DNA from: a bacterium
GTDB taxonomy: Bacteria > Hydrothermota > UBA3072 > B12-G15
Reading direction: 5' to 3'
DNA length: 19,039 bases
NCBI GenBank assembly: GCA_003646055.1
Contig: QNDZ01000009.1
Location: forward strand, 1-19,039
Part shown: one piece after another, positions 1 to 7,536 of the stretch
How the letters are laid out: each line of letters begins with the position of its first letter
Position numbering within the stretch: the stretch's first letter is position 1
Translations under genes and position numbers: made by a program
The notes under the pieces: generated by a model
What the model was told of the DNA's origin: nothing
Databases searched by the model: none
Seen by the model: the letters and a program-made list of their open reading frames with translations, nothing else

Positions 1-25
1 AAGGTGGGAGGTATCAAAAAAATAC

Positions 26-54
26 TTGACAAAAAATTATTTTTTCTTTATAGT
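26..54 (+). promoter_or_regulatory. Sigma70-type promoter of the C25 protease gene
   Basis: Consensus TTGACA at 26-31, a 17-base spacer that is almost pure A/T, and TATAGT at 49-54. This is one mismatch from a perfect sigma70 promoter. The start codon at 81 follows at a normal leader distance, with AAGGAGG at 68-74. The bases around the -35 box resemble those of the promoter at 9879. Confidence 0.8.
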
Positions 55-80
55 CTTCCAAATAAACAAGGAGGTTTTGT

Positions 81-3000
81 ATGAGAAGGTTTGTGCTGGT
101 GCTGTTGGTTCTGGGGCTGGTGTTGATTGGGGGCAATCTCCAATTTACGCTGGAATTTTCCCGGGGCGATCTGGTGTTCAGCAAGGCTGGCACTTATGAT
201 GTGGTGGAGATGCGGGGTTATCCTTGCATCACAGAGCCTGGGAAGCCGAGGTTACCGGTAGTAATAAAGAGTGTATTAATACCGTCGGATGCTGTACCAG
301 TAGGAGTTAAGATAGTGGATATAGAGACAGAGGAGATAAGTGGGGAGTATTATATTTATCCTGCGCAGCCTGATGTACCATTGCCCATGCCAGGGAAGGA
401 GTTTAAGGTAAAGGAGTATGGTCCTGATGAGGCAGTGTATAATTCCAGGGGTTTATTTCCTGGGGAGGTGATAGGGATAACTGGTAGTGGGAGGAAGAAT
501 GGGTACAGGTTGGTGCATGTGAGGATATATCCATTGAGGTACATACCTGTGGAGAGGAAGCTGGTATTGGTGAAGAGGATAAGGTTTGAGGTTGAGTATG
601 TGGAGGGCAAGGAGAGTGGATATGTACCAAATGAGAGGATAAGGGAGGAAGCTGGTAGGTATGTGAGGAAGCTGGTAATAAATCCAGAGGATGTGGAGAG
701 GTTTGCGCCTGTTGTGGTCAAGCGTCCGCCTGTGTTACTGGATCCAGGGGATTATGAGTATGTAATAATCACGAATGATGCTATGGCATCCACGTTTCAG
801 ACGTTAGCGGATTGGAAGACGAAGAAGGGTGTGCCAGCGACGGTTGTAACGGTATCATGGATAGAGAGCAATTACAGTGGGTATGACACGCAGGAGAAGA
901 TAAAGAACTTTATCATAGATGCATACAACACGTGGGGTACGAAGTATGTGTTACTTGGTGGGCAGGCTGATGACAGGAATGCTGGACAGAACATAGTACC
1001 TGCGAGGGAGGCATATTATACTAATTCAGGGGTTGGCGCATATCCAGATGAGGACACTATACCCAGTGATTTGTACTATGCGGATCTTGATAATTTATGG
1101 GATGCGAATAACAACCATGTATGGGGTGAGTTATCAGATAATGTTGACATGTATGCGGATGTGTATGTTGGGAGGATGCCTGTATTGAATTCCACGCAGG
1201 CGCAGGCGTTTATAAACAAGGTATTGACGTATGAGAAGAATCCACCGACAGATTATCTCACGAAGTTGATGTTACCCACAGGTATATTGTGGAGCAGTTA
1301 TGAGGAGCGGCCGATGCAGGATTCCATAGCGAGGATGACGCCCACGCCACCGTGGTTTGATGCGAAGATGTATGAGAGGAACAATGCATTATCTGAGCAG
1401 GCGATGATAGACTCCATGAATGCGGGATATGCGATGGGTCACTGGGAGGGTCATGGTAATGAGACGGGTATATACTACAATGGTGGGTCTACGCCTTATT
1501 TAACCTCATCTGATGCTGATGGTTTAACGAATGGAGATCGTGTGGGAATAGCGATATCCATAGCATGTTTTTGTGGTGCATGGGATGAGGTGAGTGGGGG
1601 TGATTGTTTTGCTGAGCATCTTGTATTGAATGCGAATGGTGGGCTTGTTGCGGTTATGATGAACTCCCGATATGGATGGGGTGCGTATGTAGGTGGGTAT
1701 GTACCGGGTCCATCAGAGAGGCTTGATACCACATTTTTTGCAGGGATATTTGAGCAGAACATATACCATCTTGGTGATGCACTGTTTTACAGTAAGGATA
1801 CCTGGGTTCCCTATGCAGACTCAGGTGATGAGTATGAGATGCAGAGGTGGTGTATATACGAACTCAACCTGCTTGGTGACCCGGAATTGCCTTTATGGAC
1901 TGAGACACCTGAGAATATGTCCATCTCATGCAGTCCAGACCCAATTCCTTTACCAGGTGGTAACATAACCATTACAGTTACCTCTGGTGGTTCACCGGTT
2001 GCCAATGCACTTGTATGTGCAATGAAGGGAACAGAGGCATATGCCAAAGGATACACCAACTCCTCTGGTCAGGTTATACTGAATGTTAATCTAACTTCAC
2101 CAGGATGGCTCCAGTTGACCGCAACTGCACAGAATAAACTCCCTGTGGAGGATTCTGTTGAGGTCATCACAGCGAACAAGCCATATCCTGTGTATGATTC
2201 ATCAGCGGTTGTAGCTGGTGGTGATGATGAAATAAATCCAGGGGAGCAGGTGAATGCGACGATATGGGTAAGGAATCAGGGCACGGTGGATGCTTCAGGT
2301 GTGTATGGTATATTGAGCACGACTGACAGTTATGTTACGAGTATCAGTCAGGACAGTGCGTGGTATGGTGATATAAGTGCTGGTGATAAGGTTCAGGGTG
2401 TACCTGATTATGTATTTGATGTTTCAATCACTGCACCTGACCAGCATGTGATAGTGTTTGATTTAACCACGCATGATGTGAATGATTCAGTGGTTGTATC
2501 CCATCCTACATTTACGGTGAATGCGCCCAATATAGAGTATGTGAGTGACTCTATAGTGGAGGGTATCTGGATGCCAGGTGATCAGGTGCACATAATATTG
2601 GAGGTGAGCAATTCAGGTCATCAGGGTGCGAGTGTGGTGAGTGCAGTATTAGAGACGAATGACAGTTATGTGAGTATAGATGATGGTAGCAGTTCATATC
2701 CTGATTTAGGTATAGGTGCGAATGGGGACAACAGTTCAGATCCATTTATATGTACTGCATCCAGCAGCACTCCACAGGGGCATGTAGTGACGTTCAATGT
2801 AATATTCACGTACAACAGTGGTATGGTGGACACGGTTGAGTTCAGTGAGAGCATAGGGGTAGCTGGGAGTGATTGGGCGGATCATGACATAGGGAACACG
2901 GTGCTTACGGTAACGCGGTATGGGTCTATAGGGTACATGGATGACAGTCAGGGTGCGGGTCATGGTTGGCAGTATCCTGCTGGGAGCAATGGATTATTCA

Positions 3001-4007
3001 TAGGGTCATTTGCGGCGGGAACAAGTAAGGATTGGGTGAGTGACAGGTTTTATTCTGGGCCGAGTGGTGAGAAGGCGGATTGGGTAACGACCACGAGTCC
3101 AGATGGTATGGTGAGGGTGGGGTTACCAGGTTATTCTCAGCAGAACAGTGTAGCGTGGTTTGATGACAGTGGGCATCCTTCTCCTGTTGGGTTGAAGGTT
3201 AAGCAGGTTGGTTGGGCGTGGTCGAACAGTGGTGCTGATGATTTTGTGATATTGAAGTATGTGATATACAATGAGGGTGGTTCTGATGTAAGTGGTATAT
3301 ACTTTGGGGTATTTTTGGATCTGGATATAGGTACGTATTATTATGATTTAGCAGGCAGGGATGAGGCGAGGAGTCTTGCGTATGTGATAGGGAGCAGTGG
3401 CAGTCCATACATGGGGGTTAGGGCGTTGGATGACAGTGTGAGTAGCAATCGCAGGGCGAGTGTGATATACAATTCTGACGATGTATATCCATGGAGTGGT
3501 ATGCCAGATTCACTGATGTATCTGTTTATGAGTGGGCAGTTCAGCAGGGACACTTCATCGGCGGGGGCAGAGGATTATGGTGCTATGGCTGCTGTAGGGC
3601 CTTATAACGTATCTGCTGGTGATTCTGTTATAGCTGCGTTTGCGCTTGTTGGAGGTAACAGTTTAACGGAGCTATTGAGGAATTCGGACACTGCGTTTGT
3701 GTATTACTGGAATTCATATACGGGGATAGAGCCAGGGAGGGAGATACCCAAGGCATATAGTCTGGAAGTGCCATGGATGGTGAATGGTAGCAGGATTGAG
3801 ATAAGGTATGGTTTACCGGAGGCGAGGAAGGTGGAGATAAGTGTGTATGATGTGAGTGGCAGGAGTATATACAGTAATAAGGTGATGAGGAATTCGGGAT
3901 TTTACAGTGAGGTGATAGATGTGAGCAAGTTTGCCTCTGGAGTGTACTTTGTGAAGGTGAAGGCTGGTAACAGAACAGACATAAGGAAGACAACGATAAT
4001 AAGATAG
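81..4007 (+). CDS. Secreted gingipain-like cysteine peptidase (family C25) with T9SS sorting domain
   Basis: A 1308-residue secreted protease. The start is fixed by AAGGAGG six bases upstream. Residues 1-19 (MRRFVLVLLVLGLVLIGGN) form a signal peptide. A propeptide-like region runs to about residue 220. The caspase-fold C25 domain begins near residue 224. The catalytic pair is visible as His458 in GHWEGHGN and Cys496 in SIACFCGAWD, matching the His-Gly and Ala-Cys motifs of gingipains. An Ig-like C25 C-terminal domain lies around residues 610-700, two CARDB-like repeats around 705-930, an unassigned beta-rich domain around 930-1220, and a type A T9SS sorting domain in the last 80 residues (VYDVSGRS, ASGVYFVKV, KTTIIR). 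By family knowledge it crosses the inner membrane by Sec and the outer membrane by T9SS and cleaves proteins outside the cell. Specificity cannot be read. Codon choice varies strikingly along the gene: most of it is G-rich and uses AGT, ATA and AGG, while about 1800-2190 does not. Confidence 0.93.
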   Translation: MRRFVLVLLVLGLVLIGGNLQFTLEFSRGDLVFSKAGTYDVVEMRGYPCITEPGKPRLPVVIKSVLIPSDAVPVGVKIVDIETEEISGEYYIYPAQPDVPLPMPGKEFKVKEYGPDEAVYNSRGLFPGEVIGITGSGRKNGYRLVHVRIYPLRYIPVERKLVLVKRIRFEVEYVEGKESGYVPNERIREEAGRYVRKLVINPEDVERFAPVVVKRPPVLLDPGDYEYVIITNDAMASTFQTLADWKTKKGVPATVVTVSWIESNYSGYDTQEKIKNFIIDAYNTWGTKYVLLGGQADDRNAGQNIVPAREAYYTNSGVGAYPDEDTIPSDLYYADLDNLWDANNNHVWGELSDNVDMYADVYVGRMPVLNSTQAQAFINKVLTYEKNPPTDYLTKLMLPTGILWSSYEERPMQDSIARMTPTPPWFDAKMYERNNALSEQAMIDSMNAGYAMGHWEGHGNETGIYYNGGSTPYLTSSDADGLTNGDRVGIAISIACFCGAWDEVSGGDCFAEHLVLNANGGLVAVMMNSRYGWGAYVGGYVPGPSERLDTTFFAGIFEQNIYHLGDALFYSKDTWVPYADSGDEYEMQRWCIYELNLLGDPELPLWTETPENMSISCSPDPIPLPGGNITITVTSGGSPVANALVCAMKGTEAYAKGYTNSSGQVILNVNLTSPGWLQLTATAQNKLPVEDSVEVITANKPYPVYDSSAVVAGGDDEINPGEQVNATIWVRNQGTVDASGVYGILSTTDSYVTSISQDSAWYGDISAGDKVQGVPDYVFDVSITAPDQHVIVFDLTTHDVNDSVVVSHPTFTVNAPNIEYVSDSIVEGIWMPGDQVHIILEVSNSGHQGASVVSAVLETNDSYVSIDDGSSSYPDLGIGANGDNSSDPFICTASSSTPQGHVVTFNVIFTYNSGMVDTVEFSESIGVAGSDWADHDIGNTVLTVTRYGSIGYMDDSQGAGHGWQYPAGSNGLFIGSFAAGTSKDWVSDRFYSGPSGEKADWVTTTSPDGMVRVGLPGYSQQNSVAWFDDSGHPSPVGLKVKQVGWAWSNSGADDFVILKYVIYNEGGSDVSGIYFGVFLDLDIGTYYYDLAGRDEARSLAYVIGSSGSPYMGVRALDDSVSSNRRASVIYNSDDVYPWSGMPDSLMYLFMSGQFSRDTSSAGAEDYGAMAAVGPYNVSAGDSVIAAFALVGGNSLTELLRNSDTAFVYYWNSYTGIEPGREIPKAYSLEVPWMVNGSRIEIRYGLPEARKVEISVYDVSGRSIYSNKVMRNSGFYSEVIDVSKFASGVYFVKVKAGNRTDIRKTTIIR

Positions 4008-4027
4008 AGGAGCTTCGCAACACCTCC

Positions 4028-4055
4028 AAGGGGGGCTTTTAGCCCCCCTTTTTAT
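4028..4055 (+). terminator. Rho-independent terminator of the C25 protease gene
   Basis: A perfect 9-bp stem (AAGGGGGGC at 4028-4036 with GCCCCCCTT at 4042-4050) with loop TTTTA, followed by a T-rich tail. It lies 20 bases after the stop codon. The T tail merges with the -35 region of the next promoter. Confidence 0.9.
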
Positions 4056-4057
4056 TG

Positions 4058-4085
4058 TTTACTAAAAATTTTCTTTTGTTATAAT
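4058..4085 (+). promoter_or_regulatory. Promoter of the flavin reductase / CNT transporter operon
   Basis: Perfect -10 box TATAAT at 4080-4085, with a weaker -35 box TTTACT at 4058-4063 and a 16-base spacer. It sits directly behind the upstream terminator and 21 bases before the start codon, so transcription of this operon is independent of the protease gene. Confidence 0.65.
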
Positions 4086-4106
4086 TCCACAAACAAGGAG
4101 GTGAAG

Positions 4107-4667
4107 ATGGGTGTGATTCCACCAATTCCATACCCTGTTGTACTACTTACTGCAAAGGATGAAGAAAAAATTGGTAACATCACCACATTGATATGGATAG
4201 GGACATTTTCGCAGGAACCCTTTATTATTGGTGTTGCAGTGAAAAAGAAAAGATACTCTTATGGACTGGTGAAAAAGTCGGGTGTTTTTGGTATTAATAT
4301 TCCCAGTCAGGACCATCTTGTTGACGCAGATTACTGTGGATATACAAAGGGTAGTACTGTGGATAAGTTTAAGGAAACATCATTTACACCAGTGGATGGT
4401 AAGGTGATTGATGTTCCCATGATAAAGGAATGCCCTGTGAAACTTGAATGTAAACTATTAGAGATAAAAGAGCTCGGTGACCATGACCTTATTATAGGAG
4501 AGGTGGTACATACGGAGATAGACCCATCTGTGTGTGATGAAAAGGGAAGAATAGACCTTTTGAAGCTGAAACCGATCATTGCCAATTATCCACAGGGCAC
4601 ATACCACATGGTTGGAGACAGGATTGGTTTCTGGGGAATGTCAATGGCAGGAGGAAGGGGTGTATAA
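4107..4667 (+). CDS. Flavin reductase family protein (FMN-binding, flavoredoxin-like)
   Basis: A 186-residue cytoplasmic protein of the DIM6/NTAB flavin reductase-like family (split-barrel FMN-binding fold). It opens with PPIPYPVVLLTA followed by ITTLIWIGTFSQEPFIIG, the usual first strands in which the protein contacts FMN. Later come KKSGVFGINIPS and, near the end, the LLKLKPIIANYPQGTYHMVG segment typical of these proteins. The start is ATG at 4107: the in-frame GTG at 4101 lies inside the AAGGAGG ribosome-binding site, so it cannot be the start. The gene shares an operon with the downstream transporter, whose GTG lies inside its last codons. The electron acceptor is unknown; family members reduce free flavin or serve as flavoredoxins. 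No partner monooxygenase is in the window. Confidence 0.85.
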   Translation: MGVIPPIPYPVVLLTAKDEEKIGNITTLIWIGTFSQEPFIIGVAVKKKRYSYGLVKKSGVFGINIPSQDHLVDADYCGYTKGSTVDKFKETSFTPVDGKVIDVPMIKECPVKLECKLLEIKELGDHDLIIGEVVHTEIDPSVCDEKGRIDLLKLKPIIANYPQGTYHMVGDRIGFWGMSMAGGRGV

Positions 4668-5925
4668 CCTTGTAAGTGTTTTAGGTATCTTTATACTTAT
4701 ACTCTTCGCATGGCTCATATCCAACAATAAAAAAATCATAAATTACAGGCTCATCATCTGGGGAATTGGACTCCAATTATTCATTGCAGGTTTTGTATTC
4801 CTCTTCCCGGCAGGAACGAAATTCTTCATGTGGCTCAACACAGCAGTGGTGAAACTCCTTGATGCTGCTTCAAGTGGTTCCAGGTTCATATTCGGAAGGC
4901 TTGCTCTGCCACCAGGAGAGAATGAATCCCTTGGATTTATCCTTGCCTTTCAGGCATTTCCCACCATCATTTTCTTTTCAGCACTCATGGGCATACTTTA
5001 CTTTTACGGTATAATGCAATGGATAATCAAGGGTTTTGCCTATGTGTTCACAAGGTTTATGAGGGTCTCGGGTGCTGAATCACTGTGTGCTGCAAGCAAC
5101 ATCTTTGTGGGGATTGAGTCTGCCCTCACCATAAAACCATTCCTGAGAAACATGACAGATTCAGAACTCCACACGGTCTTAACAGCAGGTATGGCAACAG
5201 TGGCCTCAAATGTGCTTGCACTTTATATCTTCACGCTGAAGGACCTGTTCCCTGGTATTGCAGGCCATCTTATATCTGCCTCGCTGCTTTCTGCACCTGC
5301 TGCCCTTGTCATATCAAAACTTGTGTATCCAGAAAAGGGTAAGCCAGAGACTCTGGGAATACATGTTGAACCACACTATGAGAGGGAGACGAATATATTT
5401 GAGGCAATCATAAATTCCTCAATGGAGGGGGTTAAACTGATTGTGGGTATTGTAGCACTTTTAATATCCGTTCTTGGACTTGTTGCACTCGTTGATATGC
5501 TTCTTGGATGGATAGGAAATCTTCTTCACATGGATGGATTGAGTTTGAAATTAATCTTAAAGTTTATTTATTATCCATTCACGGTGATTCTTGGTGTTCC
5601 TGTGAATGAGGCAAAGGCTGCAGCAGGGATTATAGGTGAGAGGATGATTCTCACAGAGGTTGTGGGTTATCAGGACCTGGCAACAGCCATAAAGACAGGT
5701 GCAATCTCCATGAGAACAGCGGTTATCACTGCATATAGCCTGTGTGGCTTTGCCCACTTTGCCTCAATGGCAATATTTGTTGGTGGAATCTCTGCACTTG
5801 TTCCTGAGAGAAAGAGAGACCTTGCAAGGGTTGGATTCAGGGCACTTATCTCAGCAATCCTTGCAACCCTGATGACAGGTGCAGTTGCAGGTCTTTTCTT
5901 CACAGGAAAGTCAATGATATTTTGA
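4660..5925 (+). CDS. Concentrative nucleoside transporter (CNT/NupC family), divergent substrate motif
   Basis: A 421-residue inner-membrane protein with about ten hydrophobic segments, the usual length for bacterial CNTs, which take up nucleosides with Na+ or H+. The start is GTG at 4660, five bases after AGGAGG (4649-4654); it overlaps the flavin reductase by 8 nt and implies translational coupling. Family landmarks are AASNIFVGIESALTIKPFL (first hairpin region, residues 145-162), FTVILGVPVNEAKAAAGIIG (308-326), MILTEVVGYQDL (329-340) and TAYSLCGFAHFAS followed by GGISALVPERKRDLARVG (358-392). In characterised CNTs the first motif reads GQTEAP and binds the nucleobase. Here it reads GIESA with one residue fewer, and the ribose-site Asn is His366, while Glu333 and Ser369 are kept. 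The fold assignment is firm but the substrate is not. Confidence 0.88.
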   Translation: MYNLVSVLGIFILILFAWLISNNKKIINYRLIIWGIGLQLFIAGFVFLFPAGTKFFMWLNTAVVKLLDAASSGSRFIFGRLALPPGENESLGFILAFQAFPTIIFFSALMGILYFYGIMQWIIKGFAYVFTRFMRVSGAESLCAASNIFVGIESALTIKPFLRNMTDSELHTVLTAGMATVASNVLALYIFTLKDLFPGIAGHLISASLLSAPAALVISKLVYPEKGKPETLGIHVEPHYERETNIFEAIINSSMEGVKLIVGIVALLISVLGLVALVDMLLGWIGNLLHMDGLSLKLILKFIYYPFTVILGVPVNEAKAAAGIIGERMILTEVVGYQDLATAIKTGAISMRTAVITAYSLCGFAHFASMAIFVGGISALVPERKRDLARVGFRALISAILATLMTGAVAGLFFTGKSMIF

Positions 5926-5930
5926 AGGGC

Positions 5931-6767
5931 CTATACCACCCCTGCCATCCTCTTTAACCTTGCTATCCTGTCTTCAATGGGAGGGTGGGTTGAGAAAAGG
6001 GCTGCCATCCCGGAACCTGAAAGTGGGTTTACAATAAACATGTGTGATGTTGATGGATTTGCATTCCTCATGGGGACTTTTCTCGTGCCAAAGGCAAGTT
6101 TCTCAAGTGCAGAGGCAAGATAAAGAGGATTACCACTTATCCTTGCCCCTCCCTCGTCTGCAAGGTACTCCCTTGACCGTGAAACAGCAAGCCTTATGAG
6201 GAGTGCAGCAATTGGCAGGAAGATAAGTGCAAGGAAAACAAGCGGGTTTGCCCTGTTATCATCATCACCAAGATACATACCCCACATCCCAAGCCTTGCA
6301 AGAAGTGTTATTGCACCTGCGAGTGTTGCAGTGAGTGTTGAGATAAGCGTATCCCTATCCTTAATATGGGTGAGTTCGTGTCCCAGTACACCTTTAAGTT
6401 CTTCACGTGAGAGAAGGTCAAGGATTCCCTCTGTCACTGCAACTGCTGCATGGTTTGGGTCTCTGCCCGTTGCAAAGGCATTGGGTGTTCTTGTTGGAAC
6501 GATGTATATACGAGGCTTTGGAATACCTGCCTTGTGTGCCATCTCTTCAACCATCTGATGGAACCAGGGCATCTCATCCGGGGAAACCTCCTTTGCCCTG
6601 TACATGGATAGGACAATTCTATCACTGAAAAAGTAGGCAAAGAAGTTCATTAAACCTGCAAATATAAAGGCAAAGATAGCCCCTTCCCTTCCAAATAAAC
6701 TTCCCAGGAAAACAAGAAGAACAGTGAGGATTATGAGAAGAAGACCAGTCTTCACCTGATTACCCAC
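5931..6767 (-). CDS. htpX: HtpX-type M48 membrane zinc metalloprotease
   Basis: A 278-residue integral-membrane zinc protease of the M48B family, near the usual HtpX length (about 290). Two N-terminal membrane helices (about residues 7-27 and 28-48) precede the cytosolic catalytic part. The zinc motif is HELTH at 130-134, and the third ligand is Glu200 in [12 protein letters not shown]. Two more hydrophobic segments lie at about 141-160 and 176-195, between the motif and the third ligand. The C-terminal [25 protein letters not shown] is characteristic of HtpX. Family members degrade misfolded membrane proteins. The start is GTG at 6767, six bases after AAGGAGG (6774-6780), and it overlaps the transaldolase stop by 8 nt. 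Only five bases separate its stop from that of the convergent transporter, with no visible terminator between them. Confidence 0.93.
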   Translation of the reverse strand: MGNQVKTGLLLIILTVLLVFLGSLFGREGAIFAFIFAGLMNFFAYFFSDRIVLSMYRAKEVSPDEMPWFHQMVEEMAHKAGIPKPRIYIVPTRTPNAFATGRDPNHAAVAVTEGILDLLSREELKGVLGHELTHIKDRDTLISTLTATLAGAITLLARLGMWGMYLGDDDNRANPLVFLALIFLPIAALLIRLAVSRSREYLADEGGARISGNPLYLASALEKLAFGTRKVPMRNANPSTSHMFIVNPLSGSGMAALFSTHPPIEDRIARLKRMAGVV

Positions 6768-7419
6768 CCATTACCTCCTTCCAGTCGTTCAAAAACCTTT
6801 CAATACCAATATCTGTGAGTGGATGCTTTGATATCTTTTCAAGCACCTTATATGGTGCGGTCACAATGTCAGCCCCAATCCTCGCTGCCTCCACAATGTG
6901 CATAGGGTGCCTCACAGAAGCAACAATCACCTCTGTTTCAAATGCATAATTCTCATATATCTCCATGATTTCTTCAACAAGGAGCATGCCCTCGTGCCCA
7001 ACATCGTCAAGCCTTCCAATAAATGGACTGACAAAGGTTGTCCCTGCCTTTGCAGCCAGGAGTGCCTGATTGGGAGAGAAAACAAGGGTCATGTTTGTCA
7101 TTATACCCTCAGAGCGAAGGATTTTTGTGGCCTTCAATCCATCAATGGTCATGGGCACCTTTATGGTGATGTATTCACTCAACTTTGCCAGTTCCTTTCC
7201 TTCCCTGACTATTCCTTCCCAGTCAAGGGCAGTAACCTCTGCACTCACAGGGCCTCTTACAATCTCACAGATCTCTTTCAGGATGTCCTCTGGTTTTCTT
7301 CCTGTCCTCTTAATCTCCCTTGCAAGGAGGGTAGGGTTTGTTGTCACACCGTCAAGTATTCCCCATGATGCAACCTCTTTTATCTCTTCAACATTCGCAG
7401 TGTCTATAAAGATTTTCAT
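6760..7419 (-). CDS. tal: Transaldolase (small, FSA/TalC-like subfamily)
   Basis: A 219-residue cytoplasmic enzyme of the compact transaldolase family (about 215-220 residues), which transfers a dihydroxyacetone unit between sugar phosphates in the non-oxidative pentose phosphate pathway. Visible landmarks are [10 protein letters not shown] at the N terminus, GVTTNPTLL (24-32), the Schiff-base Lys87 in [17 protein letters not shown] (105-115), [10 protein letters not shown] and [22 protein letters not shown]. Glu61 (VSAEV) and Phe129 (TFVSPF) occupy positions where fructose-6-phosphate aldolase has Gln and Tyr. This favours transaldolase over FSA activity. The start is ATG at 7419, preceded by AGGAGG. 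The in-frame extension to 7452 covers the promoter-leader region and has no ribosome-binding site. It is first in an operon with htpX. Confidence 0.92.
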   Translation of the reverse strand: MKIFIDTANVEEIKEVASWGILDGVTTNPTLLAREIKRTGRKPEDILKEICEIVRGPVSAEVTALDWEGIVREGKELAKLSEYITIKVPMTIDGLKATKILRSEGIMTNMTLVFSPNQALLAAKAGTTFVSPFIGRLDDVGHEGMLLVEEIMEIYENYAFETEVIVASVRHPMHIVEAARIGADIVTAPYKVLEKISKHPLTDIGIERFLNDWKEVMGG

Positions 7420-7440
7420 TGAGACCTCCTTTTTGGTTAA

Positions 7441-7468
7441 AATATATCCCAATAAGCATAAAATTCAA
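7441..7468 (-). promoter_or_regulatory. Promoter of the transaldolase-htpX operon
   Basis: On the minus strand, TTGAAT (plus-strand ATTCAA, 7463-7468), a 16-base spacer, and TATATT (plus-strand AATATA, 7441-7446). It lies about 20 bases before the ATG at 7419. It is divergent from the promoter at 7484-7511, with only about 15 bases between the two -35 boxes. Confidence 0.65.
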
Positions 7469-7483
7469 CAGGTAAAAAAGATG

Positions 7484-7511
7484 TTGTCTTTTTTAAATAA
7501 TTGAATATAAT
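7484..7511 (+). promoter_or_regulatory. Promoter of the TonB-dependent receptor gene
   Basis: TTGTCT at 7484-7489, a 16-base spacer, and a perfect TATAAT at 7506-7511. The ribosome-binding site AAGGAGG follows at 7524-7530. Confidence 0.65.
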
Positions 7512-7536
7512 CCTCCAAATCTGAAGGAGGTGAAAT

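Noticed and set aside
3628..4029. Several 60-133 codon open frames antisense to the C25 protease gene
   Set aside because: They are rich in Ser, His, Pro and Leu because the sense strand is G-rich and C-poor. They lack ribosome-binding sites and promoters, and the best ones run through the terminator.
4101..4106. GTG at 4101 as the start of the flavin reductase
   Set aside because: Its G is part of the AAGGAGG ribosome-binding site. ATG 4107 has the correct spacing.
4579..4659. N-terminal extension of the transporter from ATG 4579
   Set aside because: The 27 added residues are encoded inside the flavin reductase in another frame, have no ribosome-binding site and are not hydrophobic. GTG 4660 has AGGAGG at ideal spacing.
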